DNA from: Ilex aquifolium
Lineage: Eukaryota > Streptophyta > Magnoliopsida > Aquifoliales > Aquifoliaceae
Assembly: GCA_951799425.1 (NCBI GenBank)
Contig: OX637402.1
Location: forward strand, 18,055,844-18,119,843
Reading direction: 5' to 3'
Length of the DNA: 64,000 nucleotides
Part shown: in pieces, positions 11,017-24,525 of the stretch
How the letters are laid out: the number at the start of each line of letters is the position of its first letter
Numbering within the stretch: position 1 is the stretch's first letter
Notes under the pieces: model-generated
What the model saw: only the letters and a program-made list of their open reading frames with translations
What the model was told of the DNA's origin: nothing
Database searches by the model: none
Made by a program: the position numbers and the translations under genes

Positions 11017-11390
11017 TTAGGATTAATTATAATTTGTCCCTTTCAATTATATCTCTTTTTGAAATCAGCTCTATAGTTTCAAATACTGCAATTCGTCCCT
11101 CCAAGTTTCAGGACGTCTAATTGACCCATAATAATAGTTTTAACATAAAAGTACTATTATACCTTCCATCTTTTATATTATTTTTCAATTTTTTTTCTTG
11201 ACATGTTAACTCTATCTCTAAAAAATAAAGAAACGAAAAAGTAAAAAAAAAAAAAAAATACATCTATTTAGCCTACGCCAACACACTACCTAACATCATG
11301 TTCGTTTTCACCTTCGCCTCCACCCAATACCAACACGTGCGCACGCACACACACTATTTTTTCAGGGGTAATTGTGTCTGTCCAACAAAC
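11017..11390. mobile_element. partial non-autonomous element, same family as 21659
   Basis: Starting at TTAGGATTAATTATAATTTG, about 370 bp align in reverse orientation with 21835-22200. Shared landmarks include TATAGTTTCAAAT, GTACTATTATACC/GTATTATTACACT and a CACC-rich stretch ending near a CA/GC repeat (11333-11356). The other terminus is not evident, so the copy is probably truncated. Confidence 0.6.
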
Positions 11391-11838
11391 CATTTTATTT
11401 ATAAGCATAGGTAGTCAATTTTCATGTCCATTTTTGTGTTATATTAAGCCAATTTTGTATACTAATCTAATTGTAGCTAAAGCCAGATTTGCTTATAATA
11501 TAATACACTGGTATTTACTATGGTAAATAAATAATTATGTAACACCTTAATCTGATGATAAAGTAATTGTTAAGAAATTATTGGCTTGAACCTCATTGGA
11601 TGAGTGTATTTTGAATTCATTGGAGCCTTATTACCAACTCCAGCTCCTAGGACAAAAAGGAGCTGAGGAAAAATCGAAGGTTGGCAACCGAGCTTGAGCC
11701 AAGCTCCAACCTGTGGTAGTCAACTCGAGTCGAGACTAATTAAGTATACCAAAACTCGAAAGACTTGTATTATTTGAAGGCAAATTTACATCCATGATAA
11801 CATTAACATAAAGAAATCATCAAAGCTGATATCATTTT

Positions 11839-12143
11839 GTGTTTATTATGTGCTCAAGCAATGTACTTGGACCAGATTATAAGGAGGCACACGCACATCC
11901 TGCATTGAATGGAATTGTGATCTGGGCGTCATGGACTCCAACGGGATGTTACCGAATGTTCTTGGCTGAGAACAATTTCAAAAACTTGCGAACTGGAGAC
12001 GTCGTAGACATGCACTCTTTCATGGAGACTATGAAATGAAAATCACTCACAGGGATGTGTTGGGTTTATCCTTGGCTCAAAGCTTTACGGTGAAATCACC
12101 AGAGAAATCCCAGCAAACGTTACATGTCAAGGTCTCAGCATGA
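11839..12143 (+). pseudogene. GH10 endo-xylanase C-terminal fragment
   Basis: The frame from 11839 contains EAHAHPALNGIVIWASWTP, GCYRMFLAENNFKNL and TGDVVD. This matches the end of the (beta/alpha)8 barrel of plant family 10 xylanases. Directly after GDVVD the reading shifts by one frame and continues LFHGDYEMKITHRDV, LSLAQSFTV and SQQTLHVKVSA before a stop at 12141-12143. That is the normal C-terminal tail of the family. The segment usually found between these parts (about 40 residues) is missing at the shift, and nothing resembling the N-terminal barrel or the catalytic glutamates lies upstream. It is therefore a dead 3'-terminal fragment, not a gene. It has no poly-A tail that would prove a processed copy. 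Confidence 0.8.
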
Positions 12144-12149
12144 GGGTTT

Positions 12150-14085
12150 CTTTTTTTTAATGATTTTTGTTCTTGATTCAATGGAAACGGTAGAGTAATA
12201 GATTGTTACAAACAAGGTTAACAACATGATATGGGATTGGACAATTGATTCCACTCCAGTTCATACTAGCAATGATAATCGATTTAATAATTTAACCTAC
12301 ACCTCTTTTATGCAGTGGTTGGTTCAAGGTCGGGATAAGACAAGGGTTTATTGTTTTAATACCAATCATATGCTTGGATTGTATAACAGATGTGTGATAT
12401 CGAATTGAGAAAGACAAAAACACCCTTGTATCCAATTCCATCCAAAACTATATAACAAGTAGTCTGATTAGTTTCGGTCTTGATAGTGATCAAGATTGAT
12501 TATGTACCAATCAAGATTGATAATATAGTATCAGGTAGGTATTAGAGTATGTTTCTAACCCGACTCTATAAGATGATCGAAGTATTGTTTTAAATTATTA
12601 TTGGACTAATTTAGCCCAAAGATGCCCATAGGATTCTAGCGTTAATGTAATGGAGAAGACTGGTATAGGAAAGAAGGTTGCTACGTCCCCAAGTTTGAGC
12701 TGGACTTGTTTCCATTGAATGACCAAAACTACATTTTGCCAACCATTAGAGGTCCTCTCAATTTAAATTTAGAGGTGCAAAGGAACCGTACCAATTGAGC
12801 TCAACTCGTCTGCTTGCAGAGAGTATTTGAGATTGGCTCAAGATCATGATGAGCTTCAAAGATCTTGTTCACATTCTAGTCTAATTGGGCTCAGTTTGAC
12901 TTGGTTGATTAAACGAATTGAGCTCATACTTGTGTTCAATCTTAAACTCGAGTTTAGAATCATGCTCAATATGAAGCTCTTCACAAGTCTAACGAGTTGA
13001 ATAAAATATTGTTCTAGTTCAACTCATTTAATAAATAAATAATTAAATTAAGCATTATAAAAAAAAAGGTAATAAAATTAAGCTCCAACTCAATTTGTAT
13101 GATAAATAAAACAACTTGAAAAAATCTTTACAGACTTTTATCTAAAACCACCCAACTATTCAAGAACACTTCTGATTCATTTGTACTTGTAACAACGTTC
13201 AATCACAATGTTTTATTTACTAACAATATTCTACTACCTACCCAATAAACTATTCAAAGTTCTTTAATTTAATTATAAAAATGTTTTTCTACCTATGAAC
13301 ACCTGCAAAATACATTTTTTTTATACTGTCAACTATTTAACTCTAGCACGCGCGTACAAAATACAAACACCCGCACATGCGTGCGTGCGCGCGCACACAC
13401 ACATATAAAATCATATTAAGATGCATTCATTTGAGCATTTATATTGTATATGCACTTACCTCGATATTGTTGGACGCCAGTGAACTCCTCCAACTCCATC
13501 CTAGCAGCAGCATCTCAACAAATTAAAGATAGGTAGTAATGTATTTTTCTTAATATTAATCTGAGTTTAAGGTTTTTAAAATTCTAATTCTATAACTTTC
13601 GAGTTTTCCATCACTTTCTCATACTGGTAATCGGATTAAGTTTTAACTTTTCTTTCAAGTTTCTATCACCAAGAAATTGGTGCTCAATCATTTGTGCATG
13701 TTATTGACCAAAAAAAAAAAAGCAAAACAAGTTCATTGCAGCCGGTAGTAGCAAAACAAAAAAATATTGTGCAAAAGAAATTTAAAAACTACCATGCATA
13801 GATTGATCATTGATTCCAGAGAGTACAGTCTCCATTAAAACAAGTGTCAAGAACTAGTAGCGAAACCTTTCATCACCGTCTCACTACTGCTATGAAACAT
13901 GACATAGCAGCCATGATCACTGACTCACCAGTCACCACCCAAGAACTTGTATCGACAAAATGGTGGAAAACCGCATCTCTTGCAAATCCCAGCAACTAGA
14001 AACACAGAACCATAGTCCATCAACGATGATCACCAGCAAATTAGCCATCCTCTCTACACCAAATGCACTTTACTTCAGAATATCA
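12150..14085. other. intergenic DNA without a recognisable gene
   Basis: The sequence is AT-rich. A stretch around 12780-13030 is rich in GAGCTCAACTCG-like words common in plant repeats. A short alternating GCGTGCGTGCGCGCGCACACA tract lies at about 13375-13403. No coding frame is convincing. Confidence 0.4.
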
Positions 14086-14088
14086 TCG

Positions 14089-14111
14089 TGAGAGAGAGAG
14101 AGAGAGAGAGA
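14089..14111. repeat. GA microsatellite
   Basis: This is a pure (GA)n tract of 23 bases. Confidence 0.9.
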
Positions 14112-14119
14112 CTTTAAGT

Positions 14120-15190
14120 AATAAGAAAAGTATGAAGAGACATTAGGTGATGTAGTTTGATGGGAACATGCGCATATTGTTGGTAAACTGCACAAAAATA
14201 GACGTTAGTGAATATACAATTGACCCATTGGACTCATAGTAAAAGAATCGATACGAAAACGAATCGATATGGAAACAAATGCTGCATGAAGAAGTTAAGA
14301 GGCACCATGGCCGTGGTGAAGAGGAGATAAATTATACAAGAGCATGTATGTCACACAGTAACGATTGAGATCATCTCCAATATACTTTCACTTAATTTCA
14401 CTCGATGTTAAATGACACACCAGTCATGGATTCAAGTGGGATTCCACTATTTATTAATGGGTTACACAATTACGAGACAACACTCAGGAGCAATATAGCA
14501 ACTAAAGAACTCAAGGATCCAACTCTTATCAAATACATGATTATATGGATTAAGCAATGGAGTTCAAGAATCCAAACAAACACATCCAATGGCTCAAATA
14601 CATAACATGATTTAAATTTAAAAAAAAAAACACACACACACTTCTTATGCCTCAAGCACCTTGTGTCCTCGTGGCGAACTTGCCTCACCTCACTTTGCAT
14701 CTAGGGGTGCTTCTCAAAACATTGGTTACAATAGTTTTCGAAGTTGTTATCACCTCCTTTAACAACACGTCTACTTCACATACATAACTGCCCACGGTCG
14801 TTACAATCGACTAAATTCACACATCAATAAAATATATGTTATATTATACAACGTACTGTAAATTATTAATAGCCTACACTTGAATGATTTTGAAATCGAA
14901 ATGCGCACACCTTCACTATTTGGTGGAGGTATGGTTTAGGAAAGAAATCATATTGCCGACCACCATTGTTACCCAGTTACGCCCCACGATTTTACACCAT
15001 ACCCATTACTTAAGACCTCGTATTAACCTAGAATCGAACTTTCTCACAATCACTTCTTATACGGTCAGCCAAATGAAATAGAATAAGCACACAAGCATCA
15101 ATAAAATGGAACACTTGAATAACATTCGGATGGAACAATATTATGACAATGAGGTGGAGCAACACAAAAAGAGATTACCAGAGGGGAATA
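14120..15190. other. intergenic DNA
   Basis: No recognisable gene. A short (CA) tract lies at 14630-14641. Small open frames at 14405-14605 and 14884-15081 have no family features. Confidence 0.35.
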
Positions 15191-15197
15191 ACACACC

Positions 15198-16043
15198 TTA
15201 CACAAGGAAGGCAACAATTAAATAAGGCATCATGGTGGATTTGTCATCCCCAACAGCAAATAGAGAGCCACACAGGTCCTCAGCGCCAAATACTTGCACT
15301 TCTCCAACGCGCTTTTTAGGATCAAAATGGTCTTTTGTTGATCCAACCCTCATATCAACCGAGAACACGTCATAGAAATCGTGTAAATAGGGCATGGGCA
15401 GGCCTGCGGCCTCAATTGCTTTTGGGTCTAACTTCCTGTGAGACACCCAGGGCTTTACTTCATGTAAATAGACCTCATCCATGTGCTTTTTGACAAGGCG
15501 AAAAACACTGGCCAAAGCATGTGGATGTGGATTAACCCCCGAGAAGTAATCCATGTCCATCCCACATATGAGAAGACAAAATCAGCCATTCTTAAAGTCA
15601 AGCAGACGGTAATCAGAATAAAAATCCAAAATTGGTCTACAAGGTACAATCGACGAAAGACCTTCAACTGCCCTGTGGACCAATCCCTGGTTTGAAGCAA
15701 GATTGTAAGTTGTTAAAGGGGAGTTTGAGTCACCAGAACCAACAGAGATCCAGGCAGAGTCAGATATCGACATGGTAAGACCATCGAAGGGAAAAATGTT
15801 TTCTAGGAGGTCAAAAGTCCCCCATTTGTGATCATGTACATGGAAAGCGTACATGCGGGTTTTATTATGGGTGCAAAAAAAGATCCTGGAGTCAACAACC
15901 ACATAGTTAACAATTCTACAAGTACTAAAATCAAAAAAAAAAAATACACCTGGCTCCATGTCACAGTGATCAGGGCGGGGACAGAATGGAGGGCATGGCT
16001 AGGAGGACCAGCTTCCCTCATTTGGGTCGAAAACCTCGAATAA
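15198..16043 (-). pseudogene. F-box/kelch-like protein remnant with two in-frame stops
   Basis: One minus-strand frame stays open from about 16043 to the stop at 15198 except for two in-frame stops. The first follows FDPNEGSWSS, and the second (TGA) follows YRLLDFKNG at about 15582. The reading includes RIVNYVVVDSRIFFCTH, MYAFHVHDHKWGTFDLLENI and WVSHRKLDPKAIEAAGLPMP. This style (a remark on what the observer sees, then a 'display value' segment ending W.FD) resembles the beta-propeller half of plant F-box/kelch or DUF1618-like proteins. The F-box itself is not seen. Two nonsense codons in an otherwise long frame argue for a recent pseudogene. A wrong base call or a divergent allele is the alternative. 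Confidence 0.5.
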
Positions 16044-16049
16044 TACAGT

Positions 16050-18435
16050 TTCATCCCTGTTAATATAAAAGAGGCACGTCAGAAATGACATAAATCAGGT
16101 TATCAACAGGAATCACAAATGGCAAAGCTTTCCCCCCTTTCATGTGAGGTCCCTCCACCACTGATAAGGGTAAGGCAATGGTATCGCACATATAAACACT
16201 TGGAGACAGGCGAGAACGCAAAAATGGCTTATCCATATCCTTGTTTTCAAGTGGAGTTTCCCCCCAATCATATCCATATCCTTCAAATTACAACTATTAT
16301 CCATATAAGCTGTGAATAACATGAGACACTTCAAATAATAGTAGCTGTTCATATAAGCTATCAATTAATGAGACCCTTCTGTTCATATAAGCCATCAATC
16401 AACAGACATATCTCACTTAGATATAACACTTGCACTTTTCCCACTGGTGCAGGGTAATTGAAACTAACCTTGCACATGCACAAAAGAAAATATTGAGCAT
16501 AACTTAAAGAACAATTTCAAGTCTTTATATTAACAATATAACCAATGCCCAAATTCTAAACCATATAACTAATGCGAAAAAAATAAAACATATATTAAAA
16601 TTCAAAACAAAAAGTACGTTGCACCTGAACAAAATCAATACTTGAGCAGCACCAAATCACCCGAATTCAGTGAATTTTCAGCGGCAAGAATCCAATTCGT
16701 TGAACTCTCGAACCTAAATTACAAAAGACTTGTCCACGAAAAACCAATACTGCTATATCAAAAAAAAAAAAATTAACCACCAAATGATTTTAATTGAAAT
16801 TAGTTTTAAATTTAATAGTCACGTAATCCAAATTCTCACTTGACGTTTTTTTCAGTCACAATTTATCTATAATTGAATTCATACTAAAAATAAATATGTG
16901 AATTGAAGCATGAATATTGGACCATACCATAATTGAATAACACAAAACTAAAATACTATAGGTTAAAATTCAGGAAGAATACAATGCCCAATATACATAG
17001 TTCACATATATGAACAAAAAACACATGCATCTTTGCATATGGAATAAGTAATGAGGTTGTGCATCCATGTATTGCGGCAACACATGTATATGTGCATGTG
17101 TGAAAAGAATTCCAACTCATGTATAGCATATAATATAGCAGAAACATTCAAACATCTCATCGCCTCAGTCGTATCATTCTCATAACCCAAGGGAGTAGAG
17201 GTGGAGCAAAAGAAGACATCCCACCGCCTCAGCCGTATCCTTCTCATAACCCATTCACTGCCTCGGCCGAAATCAAAATCAGTTATGTGAATTAGTGTAT
17301 TTGTTGCTCAAGTATTGAATTTTAAAAATTTTATGCTAATTATGTGTTATTTATTTCAATTTGGTTTCTTATTTTTTATGCTAATTATGTTGATTGTGAT
17401 TTTGAGTTATCTCGATTGGTTACTTGTATGAATTTGCTCGTGGGGTTGAACTCTGTAATGGGCGGACTGGAATTTCATATCAAACTCCTCTGTTTATTAG
17501 ATCCACTTGGTTATAGAATACTTTTTCGAGGCTCAAGTCAAATTGTACACATCTAAAGGCTAAAAAATAAGCAATTACCTTCATTTTCACCGACACTTTG
17601 TACTATCAGATTTTTTACCATTTTTTAAAGCTGACCACGAAATATTTGTTTTTTGTACTTTGAATATTGGTCGGATTCTTTTCTTTTTTTTCTAGTTTTG
17701 TTATTAGGAAATAGGAATCAAATTTCTAGATTGAAAAACTTTAAAATATCTTCAAAATGTTCCCTTATGGTTTCCACGAAATGATTTCCAGTAGTCAATT
17801 GAGTTTGAACAATTGTTAGTTCCCTTATGGTTTTGTTTTCAATATGATTTATACAGAGCAAAATCATCTCTAATCCCTTGGGTTAATCTCACTGAAATCA
17901 ATAAACTCCAATTCATAACCCACAAATTCAGGAAAATCAAAATCCCCAAATGAGTTAATCTCAACACCAAATTAAGAAATTTTGGATTCATAATCCACTA
18001 ATTCAGAAAGTCTTAAGCTTATATTTAAAAAACTCAACTTCCAAGAGTAAAAATTAAAATATTGAGCAGAACACAACTGGTAGATGCAATGTAGCTTGCT
18101 CCGCGGCCAGAATTTTGTTCAAACTACCAACTGATAAAAGAGCAACCAAGCAAAATGCAATAAATTCCAAACCCAAGAAGGATATTTACAAAAAGTATAA
18201 AGCGATATTTACAAAAAGTATAAACCAAATTCGTAGCATTCAATCATTCAATTTTTACCATTTTCAAATACAAGTATATACAACCAACCATTAAATACAT
18301 AACACGCATATATACAATTTTCAAACTCATCCAGGCTTGAACAGAATGCCTAAACTACATCTCTTTCCAACTAGATTTCTCTATCCTACTCTTTTATCCA
18401 AACCCAAATACACCGTACTGCATATGTGTGTTATG
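16050..18435. other. intergenic DNA with a short direct repeat
   Basis: No gene is recognised. About 17157-17191 and 17219-17253 are two imperfect copies of CATCGCCTCAGTCGTATC.TTCTCATAACCCA, followed by a third partial CACTGCCTCGGCCG. The rest is AT-rich. Confidence 0.4.
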
Positions 18436-18439
18436 GGGT

Positions 18440-18486
18440 GTAGGCAGAGACAGAGAGGAAGGGAGAAAGAGAGGTATCGAGGAAGG

Positions 18487-18521
<35 letters not shown>

Positions 18522-18525
18522 TTGC
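18440..18525. repeat. GA-rich microsatellite
   Basis: An imperfect (GA)n tract spans about 85 bp and ends in a pure run at about 18490-18523. The plus-strand frame across it is a low-complexity artefact. Confidence 0.85.
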
Positions 18526-18529
18526 TGAG

Positions 18530-21500
18530 TGAATGATTGTATCAGTTAGTATAGTATAGAGAGATAGAGTTAAATGAGAGATAGAAGTCTTAGAATTAGG
18601 GAGGGGGAGTAAGATGAGAGATAGGAGTCTAAGAAAAATTTCTCATGAGGACCATCGGATCAATAATCATCAAGCGATCTGAGTCATAAAAAGCTCAAGA
18701 CAAACTTTTCTAACTACTTTATTATACAGATTATTAATAAAAAATTTAAAAAGTGTTGGGAGACTGGGAGCCCATTAATTGAAGATCAAATTTACATATT
18801 TGAAACTCATATCCAACCAAAAATTTAAACATATAGGTCGTGAGTTCATCTATTTTATATTAAGACACTTTTACTTCTTTTTCTATCTTATGTGGAATTC
18901 TCATATATGTAAGACCCAATAATTTTTCCTTAATGTGTGAACCACATCGGCTTTAGTTCTTCCATTGAGTTTGATTCACCATTCTTCATAGGCACCGCAT
19001 CCAACCATTATTTATAAAAAAGTCCGATCTTCAAATAACCAAGTGTTTTTTTTGCTAGTTGAAAATGGTGGTCAGGGACGACCAAACGTAGCAACCCTCT
19101 CAAGACATTACTTTGAGGTTTCCACCTATTGTACAATATTCGGTTTGAACCATAGATACTGAGTTGTGATGTTTGGGTCTATCACACTTTATAAATCACT
19201 GCATTACTATACTACTAAGAGTCCTCGCACCTAATCCGTGCCTTATGAAGCACTAAGCATCGATGGAATTACAACCACCTCTTCCTTTTGGTATAACTAG
19301 CATTTGGCAAGTTATATACCATCCCACTTTCTCAAAGAAAAAAAAAAAAGAGAAGAAGTTATATATATGAAGATTTTCTTAATTAGTAAGTACAAAAAAA
19401 AAAAAAAAAGTAAAAATATAAGGTTTTTTTTTTTTGGGTAAGTAGTAAAAATATAAGGTTGAGGTAGAGGAGAAGTGAATTTAAGTTATGTAGGTTGAGT
19501 AGCTTTCACGTGTACTTGTGTTTGAGCAGTAAATGAAAAGGATCGCATATTGGGCATATGTCAGAGCAGGTAATTACTTCTTGCTGATAGTCATTACCTC
19601 TCTCTCATGGACCACGCCATTCCAACACTGATGTGACTACCAATATTAATTTGGATAGGGCATACCCCATAAATATAATATTTTCTTTCTTATCAACAAT
19701 TCGAGTCTTTAATCATCTGTTTGGTAATATACAAAAAAAAAAAAAGGTGAAAGATAAGAAAGGTACGATTTTTACTTGAGTAAAGAAACATTCCTCAACT
19801 CTTGTGTTTAGGGCAAGAGTACGGGTTGTTTGGTACGGGAGTTTGGGAAGGTTTTGGAACATGGGTTGGGATATAAACTCTCTTAAATCTATGTTTGACA
19901 ACTATGAAGTATGGATAGGATTTGAAACTCGGCCCGGTCATGAAACCCACATACTTGGGTTTCATGAAACCCAAGGGGGGTGGGTGTCATATGGGGGTTA
20001 AGGGGTTTAACATACAAATGACATTTATAACCTCATATATCCTATATACCTCATATATACAAATTGGTTAAGGGGTAAAATAGTCATTTATATACAAATA
20101 TATTATCATAATAATCATATATCTCTGCGCATACCAAACATGGGTATGGACAACATTGAGTGTTGAATCTCATTTTTGAATCTTATATTTGGGTCAAACC
20201 CGGGTTTGGACAATCCAATCTAAACTCCTTCCAAAAAACATATCAAACATGGGTATTAGATTAGCTGTGAATCTAATGTTAGATAAAATTTACTTTCAAT
20301 TCAATAATTATAGGCTTTTTTTTTGTTTAATGGTCAGGAGGGTCCAAACTAACTTAAGTGTACCTCAATTTTTCCTCTCTCCAATTCGGTCAAAGACATA
20401 TCATTTACACCAGAACTAGAGTATTCGCGAGGGATAAATCCCTCATGGTCTGACCCCAAAAAATTGTCAAAATTCGAACTCAAGATATCTAAATTTATAA
20501 CTCGTCCATGTTACGACTTAAATTACTCCTTGAGAATAACAATTATAGTTGATCATATATTTAACTTAGATTCAAATAACATTTTTCTCAATAGAAAGAT
20601 AAAAAATATGAATGATAACTTCTTCTTTTTTATGTTTCATATGGATAAAAAGGTGAAAATGAAGAAAAAAAATCCGCATGTATATTTTACCATTATATGA
20701 TGATATAAAATCAATTGATCCACATAACCAATAGAATATTTTTATATGATAAGGGACATAAAGATAAATGTCCCCCTTAGTATTATCTTTTCTTTAATTT
20801 TTTGGCCAATTTTAGGGGGACAAATTTTAGTGGGTAAAAAAAAAGATTAATCTCTTTATTTTTATTCGTAACTAAACATAATATTTTATCTATTATTTCA
20901 CTTTTTCACTACTAAACCAATTCGAATGGATTTATAAAAGCCAACGTCACATCAACTTTACCCTGAAATATGCACTCCTTCATTCAATCTCTGCACTATT
21001 TTTTGTGAACGCTACTTTTGGACTCAATTACGGTATCGACAAAAAAAAAAAATTCGGTTATGTATTTTAAAATTTATTATTTTAATATATATTTTTATAA
21101 TTTTAATGAGTTATTTTATAACTAAAAAAATTATCACTTTTATAAGTATTTTTATCACTGTTGTTATAACTACTTTTACCACTTTTTTTTACGTACAAAA
21201 AAATTATCAATTTTTGTGAGTATTTTTATCACTGTTGTAGTAACTATTTTTACCACTTTTTTCGATCACAACAATAATAAAAACACTCATAACAATAATA
21301 AAAATATCCACGAATGTGGTAAATAAATATATCCTTGGTTATTTTTGTTAATTAAGGTTATTTTTGTTAAGTGATGATTTTATAGATTTTTAACCTCAAA
21401 AATGTTAAGGCCGGACCTAAAGTTCAAAAAATCCTTAAATGTGGACTTTTTCCTATTTAAAATGGTACAATTATATGCGGGCGCGAGTGTTTTAAAAGTT

Positions 21501-21655
21501 TGAACCACAATCTCAACCCCCAAAAATTGATCCAATTGGCATATTCTTGGACAAGTTTTGACCCACTCTAAATTTTTTGGTCCATTGGTTTATATAACTG
21601 AGATTCTTTGGTGCATTGTTTGTATTTGAATGATGTAGACAACACTGAGATTAAA
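18530..21655. other. intergenic DNA without a recognisable gene
   Basis: Contents are A-runs (19340-19400), a stretch with repeated CATGGGT / CCCGGGTTTGG words at about 19800-20260 that may be a decayed transposon, and an AT-rich block at 21060-21320. That block duplicates phrases such as TATTTTTATCACTGTTGT. No coding exon could be supported. Confidence 0.35.
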
Positions 21656-21658
21656 AAA

Positions 21659-22200
21659 AGGGTTAATTACAAAACACCCCTTTTTAATTTTGGGAATTTG
21701 CTATTTATTTATTTAAGTTTTAATTTTAACAAATAGTTCCCTTTAAGTTTTAATATTTTGTAATTAACTTCAATCGTTAATTTTAGACCAAAAAAAATGA
21801 TGAAAATTAGACAAAAAAAATTAACGTGATCCCTATTTTGTTGAAAATATACAATTACCTCTGAAAAAGTGTGTGTTTGTGTTGGGCGGAGATGGAGGTA
21901 GAGGTGAAGGCGAACTTGGTGTCGTATAGTGTGTTGGTGTTGAGTTGGGTTGAATGGATGTATTTTCGTCTTGATTTTTCTGTTTTATTATTTTTAGAGA
22001 TAGAATTGATATATCACAAAAAAAATGTATAAAATAATATATAAGATGGAGAGTGTAATAATACTTTCATGTTTCAGCTATTATTGTCAATCAATTTAGT
22101 CCACTTGAAACTTAGAGAGGGTCAATTTTAATATTTGAAACTATAAGGAATTGATTACAACAAGGGGCATAATATGAGAGGGTAAATTATAATTAACCCT
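21659..22200. mobile_element. non-autonomous TIR element
   Basis: The left end AGGGTTAATTACAAAACACC is mirrored by the right end ...GGTAAATTATAATTAACCCT. The 7 bp TAAAAAA occurs on both sides (21652-21658 and 22201-22207). It has no coding capacity. The right two thirds correspond, in reverse, to the partial copy at 11017-11390. The superfamily is uncertain; MULE-like is the best guess from the GGGTTAATTA terminus shared with the element at 10230. Confidence 0.6.
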
Positions 22201-22209
22201 TAAAAAATG

Positions 22210-24010
22210 CATGGAAGATAGGGTTTGCTAAGGACATATTTTTTTTGAAGTGCCCCTTTATGTGCTGTCTCCAATAATTGAATCAAACTTAAAGGTTTTA
22301 ATAAGTTATCCAATCCAAGAGAGACCCACTAACTTCCAAGTAAAACTTGTAGTAGTCTTTGTTCAAAGTGTTTGAAACCCTATTGCTTCCGTAGAACTCC
22401 GATCCCGAGGAAGCTTTCTTTATTCCTAAAAAAGGAACTTTGGGTTTTTTTTTGGGAAAAAGTAAAAGGAACTCTAGATTAGGTGAACTACATCTTGTCA
22501 CTTCTTTACAAAAATGCTCATCTTGATCATGCACGTTTCCACTCAATAACTACCGGGGGTTTAATCCAGGTCAGAAAAGTTATAAATTTATACGTTTTAA
22601 GTTTAAATTTTAGTAATTTCTTATAGTCAGGTCATGAGAGATTTATCTCTTACGAATACTCTAATTCTTACGTGGATGACCTGTCTTTTCCCGGACTAAG
22701 AAGAAAATTAGTTAAGGGACGCATAAATTGACCCACATCCTTGAACCAAAATAAATAATAACTAAAAGGGGGTTTTCAGTGATAAATTTGGGGCCCAAGT
22801 CAAGTCGGTTGGACGAATTAAGAGATTGATTTGGGTGATTAAATTTAAGTTATAAAACTCTCCATCCGAAATTTATATAAAAATTGAGCTCGGATTGAAA
22901 TGTGAAAGCGGATTGAATTTGGGTTTAATAGTGCATTTACACAATTAAAGTTGAAAACAAATTTGAAGTAATAACTAAATACTTATTTTCTTCTCATAAA
23001 ACTAGCTAAAAGGGTTATTTATGTCTAATACGACTCTTTCATTTTCTATTTATATATATGGGTCGTGTCATTTTTTAAATCAAATCTCATTTTTTGACAC
23101 CCCAATAAACATTAAGCTTGAAAGTAAATGTAATTAGTGTCAATGCACCTCACATTGGATCCTCATCCAAAACTCCCTAGTATTTTGTCTTTTGCCTCCA
23201 CTCATCACAAAAGCATCATACAGAACTTTTCCACTATGACAAGGGAGTTCTAGGTGGGTGAAGAGTCATTGTTTGTGGGACATATCAAAAGACTAATAAA
23301 GGGCAGAGGATGATGACAGAGAGCATAAAAGATTATTATTGAGGGGATATGGCTTGAGGGTTATGAGGGATTTGTCATAGTCAATCAGCTTTAGCCTTCA
23401 AAGCATCTCATGCCACGAAAAGGATTCCTTATCCTTTTCACCTCTTGTTTGGCAACTTTTGGCTTAGCTAGAGTTAGCTAGATTTGACTTGCAAGTGCAT
23501 GTACTTGGACATTTGCAATCTTGATAGAAATTAGGAGAACAAGAACCAGAAGAAGAGGTGAAAGAGGATTTAGAGTTGCCATGTTTGGCTTCTCAAAGAT
23601 TTTTTCGTGCAACTTTGTGAACTAGAGCTACCTTATAAGTGGTTAACTGTGCTCGAACTCTATTGCTCAATAACCTAAGTTTAGATTCTTTATCAAGCTC
23701 AACTAACCAAAAGTTTGTGGACATTCTAGTTAAATTTGAAAACCAAACTTTCAAATATTAAGGAAAAGAGAGAGGGAGAAAGCATAAAGTTTTATAATTA
23801 ATTAGAGATAAGTTTGAGATTATATATCTACAAACTATTAGAGCTGCGTCAAACAACTAAAACCACATGTTACTTAAATTCGATTCAATTTCAAAATGAG
23901 CATAAAAATTTAATTTGTTTCACTTCATTTTACAATACTTAACGAACTTTAGCAAACTAGACCGAACGAAACTCAAATTACTGGGATGGGTTAGCAGCCA
24001 TAAGCAAGTA
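22210..24010. other. intergenic DNA without a recognisable gene
   Basis: The sequence is AT-rich. The minus-strand frame at 22298-22546 has no family features. I see no exon or repeat that I can define. Confidence 0.35.
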
Positions 24011-24012
24011 TA

Positions 24013-24305
24013 AGAGCAACTTCAAGGGATTCTCTATTCCCACTCAACTCTCTATTTTGGAGAGTCAATTAACAAAAATCAAACTTCAATAGGCTTTCTA
24101 TTTGGAATATCGAACTCACTCTCTATTCTATTACTGATGAATAACAAGGTGACACATATCCATTATTTATTAAATATTATTAACCACAAGACTATTTTTC
24201 TTCTATAATAGAGAGCCCATTGTAATTCTTAAAAATATTTTACTCTAAATTCTCTCTATTTCAAAAAAGATTCTCTAAAATAGAGAGTACACTTGAAGAT
24301 GCTCT
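24013..24305. mobile_element. MITE (GAGCAACTTCAA termini), copy 1
   Basis: The left end AGAGCAACTTCAAGGGATTC is mirrored by the right end TACACTTGAAGATGCTCT. The interior repeats CTCTCTATT / AATAGAGAG words. TA flanks both ends. The termini resemble the Tourist/PIF-Harbinger-like MITEs (GAGCAWCTYCAA) common in dicots. Confidence 0.65.
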
Positions 24306-24306
24306 T

Positions 24307-24463
24307 AGAGCAACTTCAACCTAACTCTCAATTTTAGTTACTCAAAATATATTTAAATATTAAATTCTCTATTTTAGAGAGTCACTTTTACAAGTTCATT
24401 TCAACCACGCTCTCTATTTTAACTACCTATTTCACTTAACTTTCAATAATTTAAAGGAAATTG

Positions 24464-24525
<62 letters not shown>

